Source: Fragilaria radians
Lineage: Eukaryota > Bacillariophyta > Fragilariophyceae > Fragilariales > Fragilariaceae
Assembly: GCA_900642245.1 (NCBI GenBank)
Contig: CAAAJI010000001.1
Span: 554,216 to 618,215 of the forward strand
Length of the DNA stretch: 64,000 nucleotides
Direction: 5' to 3'
Shown: positions 11,536 through 23,000 of the stretch, piece after piece
Layout: each line of letters begins with the position of its first letter
How positions within the stretch are numbered: position 1 is the first letter of the stretch
The notes under the pieces: generated by a model
Database searches by the model: none
Told to the model about the DNA's origin: nothing
What the model saw: the letters and a program-made list of their open reading frames with translations, nothing else
Made by a program: the position numbers and the translations under genes

Positions 11536-13098
11536 CTAAAATCGAAACACAGATTTTCCGGCCATCTCATCGGAAGTAGCCTCTGCCTTGAGAAACTCAT
11601 CCTTGAAGGCTTCCTTCATCATCTTCTTCTGAATTCTGGCTATTTGCCTCTCTTGCTTTACCTGTTGCTTACGCAGCTTCTTGTGATCCAGTGTCTCTCC
11701 AACCATACGTTTCTCCCCTTTATTCACGCTTTGAATCGTATCGTAGTCAAAATCATGATCCTTAACTTTCCCCTTTAGTACACCAAGGGGCAATCCAGTT
11801 TTATTTGATAGCAGTATCTGCACTGGCTTCTGCTCTTCTTCCTCCGTTACTGGCAACGGCTTTAGGGATGGCTTCTTTGTCTTTAATCTTCTTCGTCCTC
11901 GCTCGACCAAAGCAGGATTGTTATCTAAATTGGAATAGGTGGATAAAACAGATTCACAATCCCATGGATTACGTGATGATTGGGAAAAATAGGATTTTCC
12001 ATCGATAAGAATTTCTTCTGGAGGTAACTCCATTTCCGGTGTCTGTAGATATGCCTGGGCTTCAGCCAAAACCTTTTCAATTTGTTCTGGTTTGTCTTCT
12101 TGGACTTGTAACGTTAGAAATCCAGGTCCTCCTGTTCGCTGGTACTGGGGAAGGTGACGTGTACCATCAATGTAAAAGTCGGCATCTCGCTCTACCAAAT
12201 ATTCATCAAGCATTTCATCCACTCTTAAATCGCCCTCCAATGAGCGATCTCCTCCTATGTATTCACACTCGTCGTCCAACCCACCGACTTCATCGGAATC
12301 ATATTCTGCAAGAGTTTGTTCAAATTTTTGGCAAAGAGCCTTTTCTTCGTCTGGAGTGAGCTGAGCTGAATATCCATTGGCAGGTAGATCCTCGTCAGAA
12401 TCTTCAAAATGACCCGAATCGTCATCGTCGAATGCCTCGCCTTCATTAAGACGATTCAACTCCTTAGCCTTACTAAAGAAATCATGATGCTTCTGCCCCC
12501 AAACATGTGAGCTTATGTCAGTCATCTTGGATTCACCTTTCATCTTCGCTTTTTCAATGAGTTGATTAATGTGTGCATCAAAATCAAATTCTATCGTTTC
12601 ACTTTCTTCTGGCTCTTGCGCTGCCGTCATACAGAAGTCATCAAGTAACTCTTCAAAGTCACCATCTTCGAAGTCACCAAACAATGCATGAGCAATATCG
12701 TCATCCATACAATCAGGAGTTAGCGCGATTGCATCCAGCTGACGTTCAACTTCAAAGATGTCGTTTCTGGGTTCGGCTCTAACGTCATTAAAAGGATCAT
12801 CGCGACACCCATCGGGTCTAAAAAACTCTCCAGTCCCTGTTATTGGCTTCAAATGCTTTTCATAGTCATAATCATCTAAAAGTCCGAATTCTTTCATTTT
12901 CCCTTCCCACTCAGTTAACTTGCCTGAGTGAGGATGAGAACTTTGGAGGATTTCTGCATCTACAACTTTGTCATTATCAGGACTAGGCCACAAAACAGTG
13001 CCCGATCCGTCTCCACCAACATCTCTTTGGCTCCTATATAAGAGATGATACGTCGATGCGTTCTTCTTATCGATGAACGGTTTTTTAGATTTGCCCAT
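11536..13098 (-). CDS. LTV1: Ribosome biogenesis protein LTV1
   Basis: Assembly factor of the 40S ribosomal subunit, involved in late maturation and export of pre-40S particles. The protein starts MGKSKKPFIDKKNASTYHLL and continues with YRSQRDVGGDG, the conserved LTV1 N-terminus. A long acidic middle part contains segments typical of the family (DDYDYEKHLKPI near residue 75, LLDDFCMTA near 155, DEMLDEYLVERD near 295), and the C-terminus is basic with a helical run (KLRKQQVKQERQIARIQKKM). The frame is open upstream to 13176, but I choose the ATG at 13098 because the family begins with this M-x-K-K-K-P-F motif; this gives 520 aa, in the usual range. No intron or frameshift is visible. It stands alone, with long non-coding flanks. 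Confidence 0.93.
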   Translation of the reverse strand: MGKSKKPFIDKKNASTYHLLYRSQRDVGGDGSGTVLWPSPDNDKVVDAEILQSSHPHSGKLTEWEGKMKEFGLLDDYDYEKHLKPITGTGEFFRPDGCRDDPFNDVRAEPRNDIFEVERQLDAIALTPDCMDDDIAHALFGDFEDGDFEELLDDFCMTAAQEPEESETIEFDFDAHINQLIEKAKMKGESKMTDISSHVWGQKHHDFFSKAKELNRLNEGEAFDDDDSGHFEDSDEDLPANGYSAQLTPDEEKALCQKFEQTLAEYDSDEVGGLDDECEYIGGDRSLEGDLRVDEMLDEYLVERDADFYIDGTRHLPQYQRTGGPGFLTLQVQEDKPEQIEKVLAEAQAYLQTPEMELPPEEILIDGKSYFSQSSRNPWDCESVLSTYSNLDNNPALVERGRRRLKTKKPSLKPLPVTEEEEQKPVQILLSNKTGLPLGVLKGKVKDHDFDYDTIQSVNKGEKRMVGETLDHKKLRKQQVKQERQIARIQKKMMKEAFKDEFLKAEATSDEMAGKSVFRF

Positions 13099-13226
13099 GA
13101 TACCGAAAAATATCTGCTTGAAGTTTTTTTCAGAAAAATAATTGGTTTTGAATTCAATGGTCGACATGCAGACCACTTTTACTGGAACTAGGAAAATAGG
13201 GGGTGTGGCATAGCCTGCAAAACAAA

Positions 13227-13333
13227 ATTGTGCTTTAAGAAGGCAGTAATCAGAAGCACATGCTATGATTCTTTCTCAATATTGTGCTTAAAGAAGGTAG
13301 CAATCAGAAACGCATGATATGATTCTTTTTTCA
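13227..13333. repeat. 54-bp tandem duplication
   Basis: Two adjacent copies, 13227-13280 and 13281-13333, each starting ATTGTGCTT and containing AATCAGAA and ATGATTCTTT. They differ by several substitutions. The repeat lies just upstream of LTV1. Confidence 0.75.
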
Positions 13334-14461
13334 AAAATATTTCTACAAATGTTCAGAAAAAAACAAGAAAGGGAGATGCATAGGATGCCCATGAATAAAT
13401 TTGGTTTGATTTTTGTCCATCGTTTATAGCAGCGTATAAAGATTTTTATCCAAAGAAAGCGTCAATGCCAAGATGCATTGGATAATCTGCACTGTCCTAA
13501 ATTGTGCACCCTCGGAAAAGATTCCTTAGCTTTGGAATATGCCTATAAGTCATAAGTTTGACTACAGAAGGTGACTGGTGATTAAGATGCAGCACATGAA
13601 AAAGAAGTGAAAGCCGCACATATAATCTAGAGAGCCAGCAATAGTGAGGGCTTGAAATGAGAACTTCCCTTTTGATCTATGAAGTACAGCTACTACCTTA
13701 TCTGGTATATTGTTTTGCTTCGTAGTGAGGCTAAGATAGTCCTTTTTTCTCTTAATCCTATATGTGTTCTGGCTCTTAAAGAAGTGATAGAGCTCGCACT
13801 ATGTTGAGTGATGAATAAACACAATGTGAAAATATAATCTAATTTATAGTATATCTATAGTTTTATTTTTATCCTCTTGTTTCTTCAAGCCTTGTGACGA
13901 ATTTATCTTATAAAGAGTTAATTTTGCATCCTCAAATTAAATGACAAGTTGAATTGTATCTCCAACTCTTTTGAAGAGTTGGGTTGTATCTTCAAGAGTT
14001 GGATTGTAACATGATTTGAATCACATTTATTTTCCGTCTAACTAAATGATTCTGGAAAGCATTGCATTTACAAGCAATACTTAGTCATCACAATTTTTAT
14101 CATCCAAATTTGTAAGGCAAATGAAAAGCACAGTTAACTTGAACATATGTAAATAGATGTGTAAATACATAGAGTATACTTATTGTCTATTTTCAATTAA
14201 GGGACGGAACGTCTCCGATACTGGTACAAAAGTACATCTCATAGCCTATTATTACTTATAGACTGGATATTGCTCATTACCTATTAATAAAGTATTACCT
14301 TTTGGATTCATACGTCAGAGTATATCAGAGCGTTGTCTGATTCCATTAATGTCTAGGCAGGATAAGATATCCGTAACAATAATTTTCTTTCGTGGTAGAT
14401 ACCCACATATTTCTCCACATTCTTCAAGGAGTTACAGTCAGAGTAAAACGCCATGTGACGT

Positions 14462-14833
14462 TTATAAACCTTCGAAACTGTTATTATTATGGTCTGTAAA
14501 GACTTTGACTGGATAACCTATTATTATTAGTATTTGTAGTTTTGAAAGCTGATAGCAACTCGCTTTCAGCAGTTGTATATTGCCTTTGGTATGTGTACAC
14601 GAATAGAAGGATATGGACATATAATCCTGAATAATTGGTGCGCCCCGTTGATGATCAGATGCACACTCTGCATGCAATCTCCTCTTCAAGCAATGCTCAA
14701 GAGATAACAAGGTCTGACTCTTCAGCAATATTTGAACAATCTTAGTCTTCTGAGTAGGCTCCTTGGGCAGCATCCGTTTCTCATCACACGAAAGGGTATC
14801 AAACGCATGATCCACAAACTTGCGTATATGCAA
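14462..14833 (-). pseudogene. Ty3/gypsy RNase H relic
   Basis: A 123-codon frame carries a degraded copy of the RNase H tail of a Ty3/gypsy polymerase. ASDHQRGAPIIQD corresponds to the first catalytic segment, whose Asp lies in 'TDASDxxLGAVI' (here ECASDHQ, first Asp lost). ISFYS follows, and YPVKVFTDHNN matches the 'V-x-TDHKNL' segment. The region between them no longer resembles the family. No integrase or gag was seen nearby, so this is a fragment of an old insertion. Confidence 0.6.
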
Positions 14834-15948
14834 ATTTCAGATTGATTCGAAGCTCAATGGATTGCACAGTGTAACGTTATGATCCCATTTAGACTATTTT
14901 CTAAAATCGGATCTCATATTCAAATCTTTGCAAGAATTGGAGTGAAACATGATTGAAATAATTTGAATCAAATCAGCCATGCCAAAATTGCTATTTTGGT
15001 CCTGAAAGGTATTAATCATGCTTTCCATTTAGTTCAAAGTCAATATTTGATCCTTGCTAATCTCCTAACCCCTAATCCTGATGAAAAATTGTTATATCAT
15101 GAAATGGACACTTAAACCGTTACCGTTTGAATATCAATGTAGAATATACTAACAGTAAGGGATGTGTCCGATACCGGAAAACAAATACATCTATCTCAAT
15201 GTCTATTAATTTATTTCCAGACGAATTTTTGACATGAACGATTTGATCATTTTATGGTACTTTTAATTTCAAGTATGTAAAGTAAAGTATTCCAAATCAT
15301 GTGAAATTCTTCTTGGTTAGGATTTGAGTTTACAAATGTTTTGAAAGCCAATTGTCATGCCAGATGAATATCATACTATTTCAATGTCAAAACGAAGTAC
15401 CTTATAATGCATGTCAGAGATACAATAAAATTACCCAAGAATATATATTGGTACTCAAAACATTATATTCTCCTCCCTTGGAAAAGATAATTTGAAACTT
15501 TACAACAAACAGAAAAAGCAAAACGCAAGACAAAATAATTTCCATCATAAGCTGAATGAAAAAATTCATTTGTAAACGATGTTCCACTTAAATAAGATTT
15601 CAGAAAGTTTGAAGTAAAAAAAGCATTATTACTTTCAGGTAACTAGTTCTCTTAAGGACATGCTTGAAATCATTGAAGAGTTGCCTATAAAATATTGATG
15701 ACCAGTCTCGTCTCGCTAAGCTTTATGATAAGCCTAATGCATTTCCTTTCTTGAAATATTATGTGTTCCTTCAAAACAGCAAGCCAACACGGCCAAAATT
15801 CCTCCGACCAACTAACTAATGTATTCCTAAAAAAATAATTTAGACCTCAATTAAAAGGAATTAGTACTTGCTTCATCCCTAAAGCTTAGTCATAGATGGT
15901 CAATCAGTGAAAAAAAATGAAAGTGTCCAGATGGGGAACTTTGCTCCC

Positions 15949-18543
15949 CTAGAGAAAACGAAAGGATGTCATTTTTGGCGCTCCTTCATTGGAAAGTTCC
16001 ATGCTTATATTGATATCTTGAGCAAGAATCTTTGCCTGTTTCGGGACTCTCCCCAGTGGAGGCAATGAGGAATCCTTTCCGCCGCTTATTTCAAAACACC
16101 TTTTGGCATCATATGCTGCCTTTTGAGCCCCTGCAGCCAGCGTGGGACGGCATGCCAAGTCTTCCATGCATGTGGCTTCCGTGAGGATGCTAGAATCATC
16201 ATGGTCAGACTTGGGCAAAGGATTCCTTTCCAATGCTTCTTCCATACGTTGCACTGTTCGAGCAGCGTTACCTGCCGCAAGTGCAACCTGGCGGCTAACA
16301 TCACAGCCGAGGCGTAAGCTGATAGGCGGCTTGGAGCCATTGTGCTGTAAATGCCACAATCGTATACCATCAAGATTCTCACGTTGACGGGCACATTGTA
16401 AAGCGTTTTCTAAAACGCGTTTCAAGTAAATCTGCATTGACTCGCTAAGGAGAGCAAGAGTTTTGTCTGTCTCAGCCTTGTCCTCATTAAACCAGGATGT
16501 CTTGATCTTTGCGGGGTTGCTATCTTTGTTAGACAAGGACACACCGGCAACAATTGGAGTGGACGATTGACTTTCCTTGTTTTCGCGATGGATTTCTGGG
16601 AGACGCACTTTGGCCCATGCAGCTCGAGCAGATATAACATTTCGGTCGTTCCAACCACGGCGAATTCTTGAATCATTCAGTTTTTTTGCAGGAGCATTTG
16701 AATACAACAAATTTCTCTGCTCTTCGTTGAGATCGACGTCTCCCTTGTTATCCAGAAGCAGTCCTGCTGTAGTCCAGTCATAATCAACCGCATGATCCAG
16801 CATTTCCATTAGTTCACTGTACTCTCGAGGTGCTACTTCGGTATCGGGAGCTGGACGAGCGGGAACTGATCTTCCTAACGTTGACTGTGGAATATTTGCG
16901 GTGGATGAAATGGAAGAGGAACTCAACTTGCGCTTAACGTTTAAAAGCGGCTCTGCTGGCCGCTTTATAGCAGAAATGGAGTTTGGCATACTTCCACAAT
17001 AATTGACATTTCCACGTTGCTGCTCAGTTTGCGCTTTCATGTTTTGGATTTCACGCATCTTTTCTGACGCTTGTTGCTTCTGCTTGCGGATGGCTTCCTC
17101 AGCGGCAGAAGCAGCTTTCCTCTCAAGATCCCTTTTCTGGCTTTCTTGTTCGGCGACACGTTCCCGAGCTCTGCGCTCTGCAAGCTGACGCTCCGCCAAC
17201 TGTTGTTGTATCATTGCTTGTTGTGATTGTGGTTGCGACGAAGACTTAGCCTGGACCTGTGACTGGGACATCACTGGCTGCGGTTGCGATGGTACTTGAG
17301 ACATAGATGACGACGAGGCTGTTGCATTAGATGATCCAGATGTTCCTTTTTGCTCTCGAAACTTTTGTTGAAAATGCTTCAGGTAGCCTTCGGCTCGAGC
17401 CCAGTACTGTTCTCCAACAGTATCTCGTAATCTTTTCTTCATTGTGGCCGTAACTGATTCGTATCCTTGCTCTTTCTTCTTACTCTTCTCAGCACAATCT
17501 CGAATGACAAGCTTCGCACGAGCGTGCATGCCAGGATCCTTTGATTCTAGATACTTCATCAAAACTCGAGTGAACATGAGGAATTGGTCCTTCGCCTTCT
17601 TAGAATCTCGCTCTTGTTGAGCCCTATGAGAAGCAGACGTGGCTGAATGTGTCACACTTGCAGGAGGCATCAGATTGTTGCCAGCCATTGGCGTATGTGA
17701 TCCAGAATTTGATGATAGATGATGGCGCAGCTGTTGCGGTTGATTCGGGATTGAGTGGGATGTTGAGATTGGAAGGACAGAAGATGAATGACGCTGGTGG
17801 GGCTGCTGAATCGAGGATGCGTGATGTTGCTGTACTTGTCCTTGTGGTTGCTGCACAAGTATGTTAGATTGTTGACCTACTTTATGTGAAATGCCTAAAT
17901 TACTTGTGCGAACTGTATTGGCGGATGACTCTGATGACGAATGCTGCTGCTGAAGAGCGGGTGGAGGAATATGTGAAGAGTGACGAGATATCATTGTTGT
18001 CAAAGGTGTGGGTTCAAATGGATCTGCTTCTCGCGGTCGATTGGGAAACAATGGACGCGACGATGTTTGAGGAGAGGGCTGATTCGGTTGAGAATGAATG
18101 TTGTGAGCTTGTTGGATATGACTGGATGACAATATAGATCCTGAAGATGATGATACTGATGATCCACGGGAAGTTTGCGTCGATTGTACTTGAGGTTGAA
18201 GATTTTGTTGTTGTGGTTGCCTTTGCTGTGCTTGCTTTTGATGTGATTGCTCTTGCATTGTAGAAGGACGATTTGTTTGCTCCATACTTTGAGCTGAAAG
18301 ATTAGAAGGACGGCTTTGCTGTTGTTGAGGAAGACTTTGGGTTGCTTGTTGAGAAGGTAATGGATTTGAGCCTTTGTTTCCAGTCGAATACAAGGACTTG
18401 AGACGTGATAAATCATCAGAAGTTGTAACGCTTGCAGCGACAGGAACGGAGGATCCTAGACCAGCTTCTAAAACATTTTCATCGTCCGATGAATCATCGT
18501 CATCTCCTCCCATCAGCATACTAGCCATATTGTTAGCCGCCAT
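15949..18543 (-). CDS. TFIID subunit TAF4-like Gln-rich protein
   Basis: An 864-aa single-exon protein starting MAANNMASMLMGGDDDD. The frame is open to 18714, but this ATG begins the recognisable protein. Residues about 60-300 are rich in Gln, Ser and Pro. Around 320-390 lies a helical segment from FTRVLMKYLESKDPG to RDTVGEQYWARAEGYL, resembling the RST domain of plant TAF4 and RCD1 (compare its 'VGDQ' motif). A charged coiled coil follows at about 445-510. The C-terminal third has LLSESMQIYLKRVLENAL and DVSRQVALAAGNAA, resembling the TAF4 histone-fold region that pairs with TAF12. If correct, it is a TFIID scaffold for RNA polymerase II initiation. Other Gln-rich coactivators cannot be excluded. 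Confidence 0.5.
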   Translation of the reverse strand: MAANNMASMLMGGDDDDSSDDENVLEAGLGSSVPVAASVTTSDDLSRLKSLYSTGNKGSNPLPSQQATQSLPQQQQSRPSNLSAQSMEQTNRPSTMQEQSHQKQAQQRQPQQQNLQPQVQSTQTSRGSSVSSSSGSILSSSHIQQAHNIHSQPNQPSPQTSSRPLFPNRPREADPFEPTPLTTMISRHSSHIPPPALQQQHSSSESSANTVRTSNLGISHKVGQQSNILVQQPQGQVQQHHASSIQQPHQRHSSSVLPISTSHSIPNQPQQLRHHLSSNSGSHTPMAGNNLMPPASVTHSATSASHRAQQERDSKKAKDQFLMFTRVLMKYLESKDPGMHARAKLVIRDCAEKSKKKEQGYESVTATMKKRLRDTVGEQYWARAEGYLKHFQQKFREQKGTSGSSNATASSSSMSQVPSQPQPVMSQSQVQAKSSSQPQSQQAMIQQQLAERQLAERRARERVAEQESQKRDLERKAASAAEEAIRKQKQQASEKMREIQNMKAQTEQQRGNVNYCGSMPNSISAIKRPAEPLLNVKRKLSSSSISSTANIPQSTLGRSVPARPAPDTEVAPREYSELMEMLDHAVDYDWTTAGLLLDNKGDVDLNEEQRNLLYSNAPAKKLNDSRIRRGWNDRNVISARAAWAKVRLPEIHRENKESQSSTPIVAGVSLSNKDSNPAKIKTSWFNEDKAETDKTLALLSESMQIYLKRVLENALQCARQRENLDGIRLWHLQHNGSKPPISLRLGCDVSRQVALAAGNAARTVQRMEEALERNPLPKSDHDDSSILTEATCMEDLACRPTLAAGAQKAAYDAKRCFEISGGKDSSLPPLGRVPKQAKILAQDINISMELSNEGAPKMTSFRFL

Positions 18544-19645
18544 ATTGATCAGACTTGGAAAAGAACAAGAGGATTGAAATATCGAGTCAAGGTTGTGAAA
18601 TCTCGAGACTGAATCCGTGATGTAACGTTTTGAGCAAAAAATATACCAAACGTTACACTGCTGGCAGGCAACCTTCTGTCCAATCGTAAATTTGACACAA
18701 TCCACGAAAAGCATCGTTTTGTTGATTTACTAGTAGTTGGCGCTTGCTTGGTTACGCAGGGTTAATTATACTACACATGATGATAGAGTTGGAAAATAAA
18801 AGTTGCAATAAAATGACAGCATAATGTTGGTTTTGCTGAAACGACATTATCCTTGTTCTGTTAACTTTAATTCTGTGGATTCATTAGTTGAATGAATGTT
18901 GAAGAAATTGAGTCAAATGAAGGAGTTCATCCCAAACATACAACAATATTTTTCATCAAACTGTTTAGTTCTGGTTAAACCAGTAATCAGTAGACTTTTG
19001 ACTAGGTAGCATCTTTCCCCTCAATTTAACGGAAAATGCTGACTTATATTTTCAATGTTTTGAAGATATTTCATTTTGGTTGCAGATAAAAATCGCAATT
19101 AGATTTATCCTCTATTGATTGCATTTGCATGACAAATGCTTTAAATTTTCTATGTTTTAAAGTAGAAAGTCTCAACAACATTCTATTGTATCTTGGTTAG
19201 GAATATAGAATGGAAAAGAATGAAAGAAAAAATGCATTAGCTGTATCCCTAGTAACTTTTTACTCTCAGTCTGGATACTCCGATAACATAAAACGCAGAG
19301 CCGGCTGACGGCCAGATCGGACGTGAAGCTATTTTAGCAGTAGGATTATCTACTCCTTTCTATACAACAAAACTTTCAGAGTAAATTGCCTTGCCAACAA
19401 AATGATCATTTGATCCTGCAACTATCTTTATCGTAACTGTTAAATATTTCCTGACAATGCAGCGTCCCACTGTCCATGAATGCAGACTTGTTTGTTCAAC
19501 CTGAAGGAAAGAATCTCACTTTAAAAAGGAACTGGAAAGTATACAACAATGATGGAAGGTTTCCAAGTAATGCTCAAAACCACGATCAGTAAAGTTGGTC
19601 ATATAAAATCAATACCATCAATGTCATCAAACTGGAGGCCTGAAT

Positions 19646-19722
19646 TGACATACCTTGAGTTAAGTTCATTAAGATAATACCTAACACTATAGGTTGTAAG
19701 CAATACAGTCCAATAATACTAT
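19646..19722 (+). repeat. 77-bp dispersed repeat, copy 2
   Basis: About 95% identical to 9697-9773 with no indels. It sits 365 bp before the assembly gap, so the unit could be longer in the genome than seen here. Confidence 0.8.
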
Positions 19723-20086
19723 AATATATTAATAAGGCTAAGAGATGAGTGTGTGTACCGATACTTGAGACGTCCAAAGTTAAATATTAGTAGACTCAAT
19801 ATTCTTATATTTGTTCATCTAAATGTAGAATAGGTCACATAGGTAACCATTCTTTCTATACCTTCCACAAATTCAATTAGGACGTAATTGTATATGAATT
19901 TAGTGATGCTTAATATTGCTTATAATGAAGAAGATCATTTAATACCTTTTCAGGCCCGTCATATCAATACGGTAAGAATAACTTTTACAGATTCCTAAGG
20001 AACAAACAGGAATCTATCAAGATTCACGATTGATGAATCTAAGTCGCTAATCTAACATCACAAAGTCTAAATGTTAAGTGTTGAAT

Positions 20087-20509
20087 NNNNNNNNNNNNNN
20101 NNNNNNNNNNNNNNNNNNNNNNNNNNNNNNNNNNNNNNNNNNNNNNNNNNNNNNNNNNNNNNNNNNNNNNNNNNNNNNNNNNNNNNNNNNNNNNNNNNNN
20201 NNNNNNNNNNNNNNNNNNNNNNNNNNNNNNNNNNNNNNNNNNNNNNNNNNNNNNNNNNNNNNNNNNNNNNNNNNNNNNNNNNNNNNNNNNNNNNNNNNNN
20301 NNNNNNNNNNNNNNNNNNNNNNNNNNNNNNNNNNNNNNNNNNNNNNNNNNNNNNNNNNNNNNNNNNNNNNNNNNNNNNNNNNNNNNNNNNNNNNNNNNNN
20401 NNNNNNNNNNNNNNNNNNNNNNNNNNNNNNNNNNNNNNNNNNNNNNNNNNNNNNNNNNNNNNNNNNNNNNNNNNNNNNNNNNNNNNNNNNNNNNNNNNNN
20501 NNNNNNNNN
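20087..20509. other. Assembly gap (423 N)
   Basis: A run of 423 unknown bases. Open frames crossing it are meaningless. Its position inside repeat-rich DNA suggests a collapsed or unresolved repeat. Confidence 0.99.
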
Positions 20510-22019
20510 CGTTTTAGATCATAATTTACAATTTGTATAAACTCTTAGAGCAGCTTAGAGCAAAACAGTCAATAACTGGTTGACTTGACGACAATTTGTC
20601 ACATACGCACATACGTATTACCCTTCAGAGGTGCTCTACTCATTAGGATAGTCGTTTGATTGTCATTGTCAGCCAAATTCACAGGTGTATCCAATTCACA
20701 TACCATATATGAGAGAGTAAAGCATATACCTCCTGGGATCGTGTTGAGGATATTACTATAAACATGACTCCAACTCTACCAACCAGTATGATTATCTTGT
20801 TTCTTCGGGTCACCCGCCTTGCTTGACATCCCCATGCTGTCAGACAAGCTCTTGTAGATGTCAGTGTTATCAATTGCAAGCTGAATATGAACTGTGGTGA
20901 GAACTTGACCTTTAGGGTCCACACTCATTCTTTTCATGTCCAGCACCCAATACATCAATCCTTTAAGCTAACTGGTGCAGAAAATCCAAAGATAAGGCAA
21001 CTCTGCGCGTTTGTAGGCATAGCGTGAACATTTGCTATGCTGGAGATATCTGTTTCTTTCATTTGCAGTTAAATCTGAAAATTAGGATAGTATTCACAAA
21101 CTAATATTACAGCCTTCAGAGTGCTGAACTTGCACACATGTAATCAACACCGGTGGAGCCCAAGCGTTAAGGGGTGAAAGTACCATAACTTAGCATGGAT
21201 TTAAAATAAAAAGGTAAAATTACCTCAAATACTACACAGACAAGCGTAAGAAATAGTCTTCTCAATAGCCTAGATTTACAATATCAACTTAATAGCCCTG
21301 CCCCTGACATAGCTGCATAGCGTCTCCTAGAGGCATGATGAAAATACACATGTTGACCAAGGGGTGATCAGTCGCAAGTCATGTCTTTTAATCTCCTATT
21401 ACTGTGGATCTGTAACGTGCTACCCATCATTGATGGACCGGGGCAATAGTTGCAACAATACAAGCCAGTGTTGAATGCACCAGGTATTGAGAGTATAGCC
21501 AATCTCCACCTTTTTCCACCAGAGAGATCCTAGCGCTTGCAATGGTCAAAATTGAACCTTAGGTTATGATATTCCACCAGGTCATGAGCCAGGTTATGAT
21601 ATTTCAATCCTGGGGTTCAACTTTTGTATCCAGATGTCATGACACTCTCACAGAAAATGGACAGCCGTTAGAAATCTGAGATTTTTAATCTTTTCTCAAC
21701 CTTTCATTTCTTCACATTCTTTCGAGATTGTTTCACGCCCTTTATTTCTCTTATCTATATCAGTATGATTGCATGCTTAAATGTTCCGGGCTCTTATAAC
21801 AGAGTAACCACGCCCAAAGCAATATAGGCTGTGTCACCAACAAAATTCCATAGTGAAGTTTTCCTTTATATCAGTCTTTATCTAAGGGGATTGAACCAGT
21901 TCTTTGTTTTGGATGTTTCACTCAAGGCCCTTTTGTTGTCAACAGCTGTTACCTAATGATTGATTAATCTCAATTCCTTTTCTTGATTATTGTCAATCAT
22001 GGATGTCTTCCATGTTCCA

Positions 22020-22530
22020 GTTCGTCTTCTTAATCTAGTCTGTATAATGCTTGTTCAGCCACACGAAATCCTTTGGTTTGATTAAATGTTGTGTCTTCGA
22101 AATAAAGACTCCATAGACTTCATCAACATTATTTTGTGGATATCAACAAAAAGACAATCCTTTACGTCATTTAATTTTTGTTGGTTGTCCTTATTTGCGC
22201 TACGACATTAATTTCTCCGAAACAACCCCTTGATTCTTTCTTGAACATTAACTCTAATGAGTATTTTCTCTTTGTTAGTTATTAAATGTCATGAAAGTTG
22301 TTGTTGCAGCACATTCCACACAGATACCGTTCCAAATCTTACCTTCAATTCCAATTATTTAAGCGTTGAACACATTCTTCTAAAAAGTGCGTGAACTTTT
22401 CGTTCCACTTTACAATATCTTTGCGGCAATCGATGTCCACTCTGTCCAAACATTCATTTTACCAAGATTTGGTTGTTTGCATGCATTGCATTTCTCCAAC
22501 ATCATGTTTATGAAGATATCTGAGAATTCA
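22020..22530 (-). pseudogene. Eroded copia integrase-region relic
   Basis: On the minus strand several short frames, interrupted by stops and shifts, recall the end of a copia integrase. Near 22030-22100 one reads QHLIKPKDFVWLNKHYTD, comparable to the 'TRDVTWLNKSYGDW' segment. Near 22300-22330 another reads ICVECAATTTFMT, comparable to the 'FWAEAASTATxL' segment. The order on the strand is that expected for copia. No LTRs are evident. Confidence 0.45.
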
Positions 22531-23000
22531 TTCATTTGAGGCTCAATTTATAGTTGAAAAATAATCTAGTTTACATGACCAGAAATTCAATTTTGTGTTA
22601 GATTCCTACTTGGAGTCTGAGCTTAACAACATGAATGCAGTCGTAAAGTAGTATATACCGATACAAACTATGTACAAGTAGACCAATGGCATTCAGTGAT
22701 CAACTAACTTAGAACTAGTTGAGTAAGCTTGAGACTCAACGAGGTTTAGGCATTTTTCTCGCCTTCAACGCATGTATGTACCCGAACTGCGCAAGAAAAA
22801 GTGAATACTCTGAATCCTATTTATTGAAAGGCACATGACTTAGCCATCATCACGCTTTTGGGCAATTCAAAATGCTTAAATTTCAAGGTGAAGTATTGAC
22901 AAGCACTCTTTCATGAATTGGATATATTAATCTATATGTATGTACCCGTCCTACCCGATTCCAATGACACCCTCCAGACGTCTGGCATTGAGTCATATTC

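Larger units (their letters stand above)
13099..15948. other. Intergenic region with repeats and a retroelement relic
   Basis: About 2.85 kb upstream of LTV1 and downstream of the TAF4-like gene. It contains a 54-bp tandem duplication at 13227-13333, short direct repeats of an 'AAGAGTTGG' unit near 13958-14010 and a Ty3/gypsy RNase H relic at 14462-14833. Loosely similar stretches at about 14210-14260 and 15155-15215 bracket the relic and might be eroded terminal repeats. Confidence 0.4.
18544..23000. other. Long repeat-rich intergenic region
   Basis: About 4.5 kb between the TAF4-like gene and the exonuclease. It contains a 77-bp repeat copy (19646-19722), an assembly gap (20087-20509) and an eroded copia relic on the minus strand (about 22020-22530). 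A coding-like but unassignable minus-strand frame lies at 20679-20958. The rest is AT-rich without recognisable genes. Confidence 0.4.

Noticed and set aside
18000..18416. A 138-codon minus-strand frame inside the TAF4-like gene
   Set aside because: Shadow of the Gln-rich repeats in another frame; it overlaps the real gene completely.
20071..20524. Open frames across the N run
   Set aside because: They consist of unknown bases and carry no information.
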